DNA of 64,000 bases from Isoetes taiwanensis (taxonomy: Eukaryota; Streptophyta; Lycopodiopsida; Isoetales; Isoetaceae), in NCBI GenBank assembly GCA_021234155.1, contig JAJEKV010000021.1, positions 13,143,760-13,207,759 of the forward strand, read 5' to 3'. How positions within the stretch are numbered: the stretch's first letter is position 1; each line of letters opens with the position of its first letter. A model generated the notes under the pieces. That model did no database searches and was not told where the DNA came from. It saw only the letters and a program-made list of their open reading frames with translations. Shown here in pieces: positions 35,033 through 46,761 of the stretch. The translations under genes and the position numbers were made by a program.

Positions 35033-36423
35033 ACATATTCAAATTTTTTTACATATCATTATACATATTTTATATCACGTAGTATATTTTTCATGCAACT
35101 AAGTCTCTACTTGCTTATCACATGTAGCAACTGGCCAGGCCTGACCAACTCAGCATAACGTGCATGGATTTAATTATATGCCGGGCAGCTATGGGGAAGA
35201 TAATTTGTATTTTTCAAAAAATACTTGATGCACTGTACTCTATTATGTAATAAGATCAAGGCTTTTTAAAGGACACCCGATTTAACTTAGGGCTGCTAAT
35301 TAAACCTCAAAATGATCTTTGAAAAAGGTCATGTAGAGATAAAATGTTTGTTTATAACAGGTTGCATTATAATACTCAGTTTTCTAGTTCTACTAGAAAC
35401 CTTAATAATAATTATTATACTTGATAGGTGTATATGGTTTCTCACTAATGATTATGATTATTATATAGGACCCTACAAGAAAAGGGAGATGTTAATATTG
35501 AGGTAGGCATCCACTGGATAAAAGAACTTCTGCTACTCAAGTACAACAACTACCACATCAATAGCCTTAATGCTGTTGTGTAGACCATTATTGCATGCAT
35601 AAGAAATAAAGAAGCACACTTCATTATTTGTTCAAAGAGATAACTATTTTGGAAAAGAATAAATATTTGATTACTTTTTTAAACTTTAGTGGTTGGATCA
35701 AGTTCTATCAAATGTTGAGAAAGAGCATTTTTTTAGTTTACTAAGTGTAAGGAATACATTAATGCTTGGATGGTCTTACAGCTTTTGAGTCAGCAAGTGA
35801 TATCATATTTTCATTTGAGAATGACTCCATTATAACCACAAATGAGAAACAACAAGTTTTTGGAGAATATCTTTTTTCTGACATAGGCCTAACAGCTCTA
35901 GACATCTTCTAGTTTGAGGTGATTGAACAAGCAGCTAATGAAGAGAAAAATGTATCAAATTTGAATCATAGCTAATTTATCTGACTTCTCTGATATTACA
36001 GAGCAGACCATGGAATGCTATAGTCCTATCTATGATCATGGCATATGGAGGAGCTAGAACTTTGAGGCTCTCGTTCCAATAAATCTGGATACTTGGATGG
36101 CGTTAGTTGGCATTAGAAGAGAAGAAGTTAAGCCTGAACATTTTGCTACCCATAAATGGAGAAGTATTTCGATAAGATTGATAAAGACCCAGCAGTGCAT
36201 CAAGAACAATGGCATTCACATCTTCCAAAAAGAACATATTGCATGCCCGAATCTGGATGGAGATGACTTTTATTTAAAATGTATTTAAAGATCTCAATGC
36301 CCTTATTTTACCTGCAATATGATAAGAACCTAAAAATGCTGAAGAAGAAAGAGGACAAATGCAGTGGCATTATTTTATTCGATCATGGCATTTGGTTCTT
36401 ATTTAACAAACTAGAAACGAGAT
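35033..36423. other. AT-rich stretch between LINE and LARD
   Basis: No gene recognised. A 63-residue plus frame at 36097-36288 (MALVGIRREEVKPEHFATHK) has coding-like composition but no known motif. Confidence 0.3.
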
Positions 36424-37504
36424 ATATGGTGAGTATTCTCATCTCTAGTCTCTGTATGTGCTTTGGTTGATGGTTTAGTAGTTCTTTGCTTAGTTAGCAC
36501 TCTGGAGATGGGGGATTACGGGGGGTAGAGACCTCTGAGCCTATGTATTGTAGTATGCTCCTAGATAGAGCCCTGTATTATTCCTATTAGATGCGGTCTG
36601 TGCACAAGAGACCACCGAGTCATGGATGCTATGGGATTGCTTAGCACCAGAGAAGGGACGCAGTGGTGAAGTGGGGGTGGGGTCTTACACGAACATACAA
36701 GCCTCCTGGGACTCCTACAGTGGGCTAGGCCTGATAGCCGGTCACGTAGAGGGCCGGGTATGGGTCTGACACTCCCTGGGTGCAGAGGTGTGACCCGTAT
36801 AGGGCATCCTGTGCTTTGAGTAGATTTAGGGTGAGTAAGTCGGGTACGGATGCGGGGGTCGCTGATGCGGCACGTATTCTCTAGCTCACCCATGGAACAT
36901 TGCGATCCCGGAAGGGGACACTTCCCCGACACGCCTCATCGGACCGGGGCTTCACGAACCCCGAGTAGGCTCGAAGGGTGATACCTTGAGTCTGCGTCTC
37001 GGGAAGGCTATAGTGATGCCATAGCATGATTCGACTCATCCGCAAAGTGTGCACGGGAGGGGCGGATGGAGTGGACAACCCTAGCCAGCGTTCTATGCCC
37101 ACCACGCCGGGTTATACCTCCGTCCGTTGATCTCTTGAGATCGAGCCGTCAGTCCATCCTCTGTGTGAGTCCGAACGGGTAGAACACGGGGTTTAGGGTG
37201 TTTTCCTTAGGATTAGATGCATATTCTTTGCCGTTAGTACTTGGATGGATGTGCCACCCTTCGTGGTGGTTATTTATATATATGATTTATGCTGTGTGCT
37301 AACATGTATTCACGCTTCCGCAACTTAGGAGTCCCATTGAAGGCGTGGGCCGAATGACACCTCCGTGTCCTTCACCCGGGCATCTCTCTACGGATGGTCC
37401 GAGTTAGACGGAGGGCCCTGCTCATGATGAGCTGATTGCCATGGGCGGGGGAAGTCCCTGTATGTATACGTCCGGAGCGCCGTATATATTCAGGGAGCGT
37501 CATA
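36424..37504 (+). repeat. Left (5') LTR of the LARD, truncated
   Basis: Matches 45336-46345 nearly base for base, starting ATATGGTGAGTATTC. It carries about 70 bp (36598-36670) absent from the right LTR and ends GAGCGTCATA, where the right copy ends GAGCGTCACA. Confidence 0.8.
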
Positions 37505-37505
37505 A

Positions 37506-37521
37506 TGGTATCAGAGCCATG
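37506..37521 (+). other. Primer binding site, initiator Met tRNA
   Basis: TGGTATCAGAGCCATG, one base after the LTR end, is the common plant retrotransposon minus-strand priming site. Confidence 0.85.
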
Positions 37522-37976
37522 ATTCTGGTTGACCGTAATCATAGCACTGACCAAATTTTTCGATAGTTGAGTGGGAGTTCAAGCTAGTTGGACTGCCTAA
37601 CTTCTCGGTGATTTAGTCTTGTGCTAGGTTGATGAAAAAAAAATTGTGAGATTTAGGAAGTTTAGGGCGATTTTTGGAGGGAAAAAGGTGTGACTGGAGG
37701 ACCCAGGTTTAGATGGGCCATAACTTGTTGCAGGTAGCTCGGATGAAGGCGAAAATGATTCCAACGGATCGGGCACATCCCAAATACCCTAGGGGGGCAC
37801 GTTTCCCGAGGTTAAAATGGCGACCCCAAGGCGAAAAGTCAAAAGGGGCGCTGCTAGCGGATAGGGTGTTTCTTTTCGAAAGTTATTAGCGTATAACGCT
37901 AACATCGCCCCATACGGTCACGCGTATAAAAATATGCGTACATTTCTTTTTTTTAAATTTTTTTTTCTTTCCGCCC

Positions 37977-38036
37977 GCGTTTTGAACCCGTAACCTCCTA
38001 CTTCCAACCCAACACTCTTTCCATTCTGCCAACTCT
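37977..38036 (-). repeat. tRNA-like sequence 1 (box A/box B)
   Basis: Minus strand: AGTTGGCAGAATGG resembles a polymerase III box A and, 44 bases on, CGGGTTCAAAA resembles box B. Spacing matches a tRNA gene, but the anticodon arm does not pair, so it is a relic or SINE-like fragment. Confidence 0.4.
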
Positions 38037-38130
38037 CTTTATGTAGTACATGTATGTTCTATTCTTTTGTTATACATATCTAATGTTTTGTTTTGTCTAG
38101 TTAGCAGTTCTTTTAAGAAAAAGGTACATC

Positions 38131-38191
38131 ATGGGATTGAACCCCTGACCTTCTGCACCCAAGCCAACACCTTTACCAATAAGCCAACTTC
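38131..38191 (-). repeat. tRNA-like sequence 2 (box A/box B)
   Basis: Minus strand: AGTTGGCTTATTGGTAAAGG is a good box A and AGGGGTTCAATCCC a good box B and T-arm, start to start 43 bases. The anticodon arm is poor. It lies about 155 bp from a similar unit in the same orientation, with related text between box A and B. Confidence 0.5.
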
Positions 38192-38289
38192 TTTCTTGAA
38201 GGGATATGATCCTTTTTCTAGTATTTATAGTGTATGTATTCCATATTTAAATTAGAGGCGTGCCTTTGGTAAACCCACGAAGTGGAGGC

Positions 38290-38395
38290 AGCAACTCCCC
38301 CGGAGCAAGCTCTTCTCGCCATAGCCGTCGGAGCAAGCTCTCTCGCCATAGCCGCCGGAGTAAGCATTCTTGCCATAGCCACGGGAGTCGACCTC
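38290..38395. repeat. Short tandem repeat, about 28-bp units
   Basis: Three to four imperfect units built on GGAGCAAGCTCT followed by CGCCATAGCCG. Confidence 0.7.
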
Positions 38396-38399
38396 TAGT

Positions 38400-41300
38400 C
38401 AACCGGATAACTGTTAACCATATATAAAGCTAGCATCCCCTAGGAATAAACCGACCAAATGACACGACGTAATCTAGCAAGTCCGGCCAACTTGTTATGA
38501 TAACATCAACTCACTTGGTGGGACTAATTCCGGAATTTAATTAACGACAGGGCAACTCTCTAGAATAGCAGCATGTGTTATATCCTTGGATATTCTTTAG
38601 GCGACGATAATAATGTCCAGTTATCGGCGTTCCTCGATCCATAACTTTAATTATTTTTCCTTTGGTAGATGCCTTGATAACACAATTTCTTCGGGCCTTG
38701 CCATCATTCAATCTATACTACATATGCTTTATATTAGACCTTATTCGACGTTATATAAGTAATGTTTTATAGACATAATTATAATTAACATTGTCTCTCT
38801 CTAGTGCCTAAACCTTGACTCGTCTCATTTCCCAGAGAAAGGATCTCTTTTCGCCCAACCAACTAGGGTCTGCCATGCAGCAGCCCTCTAGACCATGGGT
38901 AGCTTTAATCCTACCACCCCTCACTACTTCTTCTCAATGGTCGTGTTCTTTTTATGGACCATTTTCCCAGACCACGGTACAAACTCTGTAGTACGTAGTG
39001 AGTGCTTGTGTTAGAACCCCCACAATAATGTCAACACTTTGTGCCAAACTTCACCATCTATATGGATGTGATTAATTATCTGTGTCACACGCCTGTCAAA
39101 GTGACAACAGTCTACCCTCTTTTGGAGTTGTTCTCCCGTACATTCCAATGCCACCCAACCATTGTTGATTACTCACCTCCTTCTAGAGTACCTAGATAAG
39201 GTCCGAGCAAAATGTTTCCAACCATTATTTTAATACCTAAACGTCTTTAGGTTCTGCAAATGAACTTACATATTCCCAGGGATTATATGAATATCCCAAA
39301 GAACAGTATCACCCAAAGACCTCTCAAGCTAGGCCTCCTCTATTCAGAGATCTTGTGTTCAAGTCTCTGGGGGTCCGTCATATGTCCTCATGGACGCTGC
39401 CAATATGGCATGACGTGCAAATGCTATCTACCTATCTATCTATGTATTAAAAAGATCCTTGATGAATTCAATTCACCATCTTGTCTTAGGACATGAAAGT
39501 CCTCTTCCCTAAGCCATGCACCAAATCATTACATAAGCTTTTCAGCTCTTGCTGCCTCTCAAGCCAGAGATCTACCTTTGCATAATAGGGAAGATCATCC
39601 TTGAAGTTATGCCATTCATCCAGCAATCGTGAAGGTCAGTCGTCCGGCCTTTATGCCTAGCACAACGTATCCAATTCACCCTTTTGTTGTGACCTTTATT
39701 CAGTAGAGTCACCAATCCAATTACTCCTTTACATATCCGTTAACCGTCTTGTAGCTTCTAAGCCGCTATTATATGCTCCTTCTGTTGTCAATCCACCTAT
39801 CATTGGGGGTTATGATTCAACGTTGTCCTACATCCTAGAAATGTTAGTCATCGCTGTTCTGGCATTCCAAATAACTTGGCATCCTCATTGAAGCCATAGT
39901 CATGGCCTAAGAGCGGGTGAGCCTTTGTAAGTTACCTGGAGTCATCAAGGTGCTTGCCTTGTATTTTGTGAGCCTTTCTACAATTACCTACGTTTAATAT
40001 AACCCGGGCTTGTATCAATGTTCGAGTCCTGTATATGTTAACTTGCACCTCCATGTAACCCATGGCGTCACCTCTGCCTGATCCAGGTATGGATCATATG
40101 GGAAAGTTAGTCTTGGGTGTCTATGCAAGACACATTCGAACATTTAGCAGAACCCCACTACCTTAAGCTTTATTCTATTGGCCGTTGACATTTATTTCAA
40201 GTGCCAACTACCTTGCACATTTTGAACGTACCTCCAGGCCCTTCATCAGTAACTTTAGGATACACTCGTCTTTCTCTCCTTGTGTCGCCACCTACATTAC
40301 CTCCCTAAGATGTTTATCGTATGTGTACATGGTATGTACATAATAAACATATCTCCACATCCCACAATGCTAGAGCTCTGCTCTAACTTAGTTAAACTAT
40401 AACCGTCGTAATTCTTTCAAACAAACCCAGTGCCTATGTACCTTTGCGATGTGGCTCCGCCACCTATTTCCCAAATCGACAGGGGCCGACTCTATGTTGG
40501 ACTTGTATATGCTGCCTATAATTTGATAGGGTCTCTACTTATTTCAACCATTCCTTTAGTGCTTGATGGTACTTCAACCCCGTACATAACCTATGGTTTC
40601 CCCCACGGGATTATGCCATAATTTCGAAGGCTATTACCTCACATGCAGAGCTTTTATAAAGGCTTCTTTCACTAAGGATCCTTTGTGTCCTCCATATTAC
40701 CCATGCTTAGTTACAATTAACCTATTTTTTCTTAAGTTATCATGTGGACTTCAGCTTTTGATCAGCTTCAAATGCTGTCGTCTTTGGCTCCCTCATAATG
40801 AAGTCGAGGCACTATCTCAATGTTTCAATCTTCGTTAGTAACCGCCATATGGTTATCCAATTCCTTACCCTCTTAAGCGTTTCAAACTCATAATCTCTAA
40901 CGGGTCTATGCCTCAAGGCAACGGATCCTCCACCTTCTACTTCAGTACCTATAATTGTTCCCCGCGAGTAGGGTAACTCTTAGGATATATGGACTACTGG
41001 TCTATATAATCTCACTCCTTGTAATCTATACACCTCATCTTGATTTTTTTATCGGGACTTAGAGTTCCTATGTATTGCCTCTTCTCGGTTACCCCTAAAA
41101 GTATAATCGCCAAAGTCATCGTACTCCTTCTTTTCTTCCATCAGGGGGACGCGATATTTTTATACATCTTTTCATTCCCAAAACCAAATAAATGCTCTCA
41201 GCTTATAACAATTAAGTAATTCATTGGTATCTAGAACCTTTGAGTACCTAAGCTCTCATTATCGTTTATTCCAACACCGTTCCAACCATCCTCGGGATGT

Positions 41301-43100
41301 TTTTGAATGTAACATCACCATATATGCTAGACTTACTCTAGCTATTCTCACTGATTTAAACTTTTCTCATCTTCCTTAGTACGACGTATCTAAGATAGTC
41401 AACTCCAACCATTGGGATAACTTGAATGCTTATCTCTGGTAAAGCATACCTAACCCAATATCTTCGTATATAAGCATATCATTACGTTATTTCCCTCGCC
41501 TTGTACGAATATTCTACTATCTTTTAATATGATATACATCTGAATATCACAATTGACATCCTCGATATGATCACCACTATAGTATTTGATACTACTAAAT
41601 CCTTCCTACATCCAAGACCGCTACGTTGTTATTATATGATATAGTAACATGTGTGCACCAACCCTAAGTCTAGACTCCTATGTAACTTGTTGACATAGGC
41701 ATCTAGCTATATTCAGACTTGTGGCCAACTTAATTCCCCAACTTGGTTATCTAGTACCATACACATGTTGTGGTTTCGACACCACTAACCTTACTTTGCC
41801 TTCGTCCTCAAGCTCCAGTCATAACTTCCACAGAGGCAAATGCCAACCTAAGTTCCTTGTGGACATGTTTCATCTCTAGTATAAGAACTCTTATCTTCAT
41901 TACTTCCGTATTCATATGGAATGTGAACTAAAAGTTCTAGTATGTATCCTATCTTCTTTTAGTTATGTTTTACTATTAAATGGTCCTAGTACACATATAC
42001 CAACGCGGAGTTACTCCTCGGAATACACACACGATACCAAGTCCAGAACACATCCTCCTTGGTGAGATGTTCATTGGGTGCCTACCTTGTTCATACTCCA
42101 GACTTTGGTACATTCAGCGTGTCATTCCAAACTCTCTATATTTGAAACGTTGTTTACAACAACTTTCAAGCACCTCTTGTCTCCCACTTGTCGTGTGGGT
42201 ACATTACTTGCCTTCCTAATGTATCATTAGTTGAAGGTCAACTTTCCTTCAAAGTCTGGCTTCACCAAAGATCCAATATACCTTGCAGCTTTTCGATGGT
42301 TGCGCCTGTTCCTACCAATTGTCGTCTTCTCTTGACCTTATGTGGAAACTACGTTCCACACTATTCTCCAGTCTGTTATACGGCATCTCGATGCTCCCAG
42401 CAGACATAACATGTGTCCATTTCCTTAATTTATACCATACATAATGGTCATGCATTTCACCAACGTCATTAAGCATATTCACGAGGCTACGTGGTCTTCT
42501 TAGTCGTCTATAATCTTGCGTCTTTATTTCACGCCTCAGGAACATCAATCTCTTTACCAAACACAATATATATGTAATTTTATAATCCATAGTTTATGGA
42601 TCAACATCCTCATACGACATTATTCTCTACCGTTCCGCGAATCATACCTCAACTCAAGTAGGTCGACATTCTATACCTTCACCACCATTGTCGAAACCTA
42701 CACTTCTAAAGTGATCTCCCTTTCATGAGCTGGGTATTTATAATCCAGTTTTCCACCTTACTATAGTACCTCTTTAACGTGGTCTACGGTAGATAATCAT
42801 AAACCACTTCTCCATCAGATATATGGTGCTATATCCAGTCTCCTTCTACGTTGAATGGCAATATATATGCCGCATGGTAAATTCATCCTCGTAATTATTA
42901 GGTCCAGCGTTTCAATCGCATAATAACCATCGTCATATCAATTTTCCCCAGTATCCATCCAAAATAAGGATACCTTACCATTCCTTATTCCCATCGTTCA
43001 GCACTTCTACTTCAAGTAAGAGCCCAGGACCTGCTTAACCACCATTATATAATAGCCTCAAGAAGCACCAAGCATGCTTTCTATACTTCCGTCGTACCTG
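38400..43100. other. Pyrimidine-rich LARD interior, non-coding
   Basis: The plus strand is conspicuously rich in C and T and poor in G over several kilobases. No frame carries a domain I recognise. About 41460-42370 is shared with 28110-28950 and 29915-29955, so it is family sequence, not host DNA. Confidence 0.5.
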
Positions 43101-43734
43101 TGCCATGTCAATGTACGAATGTCTAGATATCTAATAAACGTATAGATATAACTAAGGAATTAATATGTGTGCTCATGTGAGGTAAAGCTCGTTTTAGTAT
43201 TCGTTCGCCTCGAAATTCCGTTGGCCAATTAACCTAAGGAATCATCTATTATACTATCAGATACAAGCCTTAGATCCATGATTTTAGATTTAGCGCCACA
43301 AAGGTTTTACCCATGGTACTTAAAGCCAACAATATAGCAATTGGAGTTTTACACCTTAGAACTTTATTTGAAATTAAACCAACATTTAAATCAACAATGT
43401 AGTCTCACTTTCTAAGGGTCTTTAACCCTCGCATATCAGGGTCTGGCTATCAGTTACAGCTAAGTGTAAACTATGGATCGAGAGTGTGAGTGTGGAAACA
43501 TTAAAGATACTCAAAAGCGGAAAGCTATTTAAACACATAGTCAAATATAATAGAACGATATAATTATGTATGTCTTACACAAACTCCTAAGGGAATAACG
43601 AGACTTAGATAATGTTATAACAAGGTTATGAATAATAAATGAAGAACGTCTATCTGTAATTAATATTAAAGTATATAGGTCAAAATGGCAAGTACAGTAC
43701 AATATATAATTCTATTAAAGGGTAACTATAAATG

Positions 43735-44223
43735 GGGTATGCAAGCGTGGATCTGAGACCATTGAGCATTGCTTTTTCATGTGTGAACACCTTAGACAGG
43801 TATGGGACTGGTTGTTTTCCCTTTTTCAGGTTTCACTAACAAGACAACAACTGCTTTTGGCAATTTACCCAAGTACCTGGACAGAGTTACAAGGCCAGGC
43901 TTTTCATCTAGCAGCAGGATGGTTGCTTTGGACTATCTGGAAAAGACGAAGATTGGTAATCTTCAAAGGTCTGGATGTGGCAGATAATCGTGTTCTCCAA
44001 GAAGCTCAAGGTTACATTGTAAAGTCGTATCATTGTTCTTCACTTGCCCCTCGCAAGAGGCGATTGATTTTTGAGGAGTATTTGGATGTGCACTCTTATG
44101 CTTAGGCAGGTTGCTTCACTCGGTGTGTCTCTGCTTATCCGCTGAGATTTTATTCCTGTCTCTGCATTTATACTTGTATTTGACTCTTTGATTGAATAAA
44201 GTCTGACGTCCTTCAACAAAAAA
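43735..44223 (+). mobile_element. 5'-truncated LINE 3' end (family 2)
   Basis: The frame contains CKRGSETIEHCFFMCEHLR, the Cys/His cluster of the zf-RVT region at the end of plant L1 ORF2, then GWLLWTIWKRRRLVIFKG and a stop near 44105. A 3' UTR with AATAAAG and an A-rich tail follows. A possible 7-bp target duplication ATAAATG lies at 43728-43734 and 44224-44230. A shorter copy of the same 3' end occurs at 61329-61675. Confidence 0.75.
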
Positions 44224-44833
44224 ATAAATGTCAGGGGAATCTAAACACTCACGATAGTAATATATGAGTTGTTAAAATTGTAACTAAATAGGAAAACAAA
44301 ATTTAGATGCAAAATTACATTAAGCCTGGCTGTAATAAAATCACTTGCAAAGTGAAGGGAGAATATAATAGATATATACACAGAAGTTACTATGATTAGA
44401 ATGACTTTCTACTAAACAGTGCGAGGTTAATAACTCTGTATTATAATATAACAACAAATAGAAGTTCTTTATATCTATACCTGTCTTTAATATATAATCA
44501 GTTACCTCTATGTATAGAAAGAATGATTTCTAAAATAGATAGACTGTGAACTCGTCACCACGAATGAAACAGTGAGACTTCCACAAACCTTGACTGTTCA
44601 CTTTTGACAGTCCTAAGTGATGATCATGTCTGATCTATACCTCTACATCTTATATTCCAGAGTTATAAATTGCACATTACAAGTCATTTCAAACTTAATC
44701 ACTTTGAACATGACAACGTCTGTGTGACTTATAATCTCACGCTATCTCTTTAAGGAGGGGAGACTTCCTTCCAATGTATGATGTGTTGGCCTGCAACAAG
44801 AGTAGTCTTGATGCTGAGGACAGCATCATTTTT

Positions 44834-44846
44834 AAGGTGGGGAGAA
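44834..44846 (+). other. Polypurine tract
   Basis: AAGGTGGGGAGAA immediately precedes the right LTR and would prime plus-strand DNA synthesis. Confidence 0.75.
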
Positions 44847-46345
44847 TGTGACGTTCCACATATTTATACGCATATTTAAGTATAAATACATGACACGTCA
44901 CTATGAATAATTAATGGTACATTAATTATTCATAAGCTAAGGTTAGCTGTGTTAATAATTAAATTATAAAGGTGGAAACCTAACCCAAAACCCTAATTCG
45001 AATTTAGGGCTTATCCTAATATTAAAAAGGGCTAAAATACCAAATTAGTTAATTAATGACATGCCACCTGGCCCAAATCGATTGGGCAAGGCAGGGTTTC
45101 CATTTTGGACACCCAAATTAGGGCTTTTGTGCCTCAATTCGAATTAGGAGCAATTGGAGATGGAGGAGGAGAAGCAGCCGCCAGGCGCCCTTCAGTTAGT
45201 CGAGCTGGAGCAGCCCAAGACCGATTTGACGGTTAGTCAGTAGGTTACCTTGATGATTTATAGCATAGCGCCTCTCTGTGATGTGTTCTTTCTCTGTTTT
45301 CTCTGTGGTTTACCTATTAGGCTAACCCTTGATTGATATGGTGAGTATTCTCATCTCTAGTCTCTGTATGTGCTTTGGTGGATGGTTTAGTAGTTCTTTG
45401 CTTAGTTAGCACTCCGGAGATGGGGGATTACGGGGGGTAGAGACCTCTGAGCCCATGTATTGTAGTATGCTCCTAGATAGAGCCCTGTATTATTCCCATT
45501 AGATGCGGCCACACAGTGGTGAAGTGGGTGTGGGGTCTTACACGAACATACAAGGCTCCTGGGACTCCTACAGTGGGCTAGGCCTGATAGCCGGTCACGT
45601 AGAGGGCCGGGTATGGGTCTGACACTCCCTGGGTGCAGAGGTGTGACCCATATGGGGCATCCTGTGCTTTGATTAGATTTAGGGTGAGTAAGTCGGGTAC
45701 GGATGCGGGGGTCGCTGATGCGGCACGTATTCTCTAGCTCACCCATGGAACCGCTGCGATCCTGGAAGGGGACACTTCCCTGACCTGCCTCATCGGACCA
45801 GGGCTTCATGAACCCTGGAGTAGGCTTGAAGGGTGATACCTTGAGTCTACGTCTCCGGAAGGCTATAGTGATGCCATAGCATGATTCGACTCATCTGCAA
45901 AGTGTGCACAGGAGGGGCGGATGGAGTGGACAACCCTAGCCACTGTTCTATGCCAGCCAACGCTAGGTTATACCTCTGTCTGTTGATCTCTTGAGACCGA
46001 GCCGTCAGTCCATCCTCACAGGAGTCTGAACCGGGGTAGAACCTGGGGTTTGGGGTGTTTTCCTTAGGATTAGATGCATATTCTTTGTCGTTAGTACTTG
46101 GATGGGGTGGTTATTTATATATATGATTTATGTTGTGTGCTAACATGTATTCACGCTTCCGCAACTTAGGAGTCCCATTGAAGGCGTGGGCCGAATGACA
46201 CCTCCGTGTCCTTCACCCGGGCATCTCTCTACGGATGGTCCGAGTTAGACGGAGGGCCCTGCTCATGGTGAGCTGATTGCCATGGGAGGGGGAAGTCCCT
46301 GTATGTATACGTCCGGAGCGCCGTATATATTCAGGGAGCGTCACA
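44847..46345 (+). repeat. Right (3') LTR of the LARD
   Basis: 1499 bp, starting TGTGACG and ending CGTCACA, perfect 7-bp inverted termini of an LTR. It is followed by CAGTG, the expected position of the target duplication, and interrupts the gag of the neighbouring minus-strand element. Confidence 0.8.
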
Positions 46346-46709
46346 CAGTGTCATTTATGCCACGCATAAAATAAAAAACCTGACTTTCATCATCCAGCCG
46401 AAGCTCCTGCTTATAGGTTCTTAATTCCCCAGTTTGTTGCAAACTATGCAACTGACGATAAGCCAGAAGTTCATTCAAGCAGTCAAAACTTCCCTGGGAA
46501 GGGACTTGTGAAGAAATACCCTTGGTATCCTCTTCCAGTACTTCAGCAATTAAACCGCATTGCTTAGTAACTAATTTATTGACTTCTTGTTCAATGGACG
46601 CCATCTTCCCTTGAAGACATGCTAGGTCCTCAGCCAGCCTCTCAAGTTCACACTTCTCCACTTCCCAAGTGGTCTGGAAGACAGAACTTTTCTCGTCCAT
46701 TTCTGCCAT
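46346..46709 (-). pseudogene. gag N-terminal fragment
   Basis: About 120 residues from MAEMDEKSSV, with a coiled-coil-like acidic segment (VEKCELERLAEDLACLQ) and, at the break, SQVFYFMRGINDT, a pattern common in retroelement capsid regions. The last codons and stop are contributed by the adjoining LARD LTR, so the protein is cut by that insertion. Assignment as gag rests mainly on its place after the primer site. Confidence 0.6.
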
Positions 46710-46761
46710 AAGTCTAGATTTTCCCAGAAAACTAGATTCACAGCCACAGCTCTGATACCAA

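Larger units (their letters stand above)
36424..46345 (+). mobile_element. LARD-like non-autonomous LTR retrotransposon, 5'-truncated
   Basis: A truncated left LTR (36424-37504) and a full right LTR (44847-46345) flank about 7.3 kb. A primer site TGGTATCAGAGCCATG (37506-37521, initiator Met tRNA) follows the left LTR by one base. A polypurine tract AAGGTGGGGAGAA (44834-44846) precedes the right LTR. The interior shows no protease, RT, RNase H or integrase motif. Much of it is pyrimidine-rich on this strand, and it carries a later LINE fragment (43735-44223). These are the marks of a large retrotransposon derivative that relied on another element's enzymes. The first 489 bp of the left LTR and its outer flank are missing. 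Confidence 0.7.

Noticed and set aside
37977-38191. Functional tRNA genes
   Set aside because: Box A and box B are present but the anticodon and acceptor stems do not pair.
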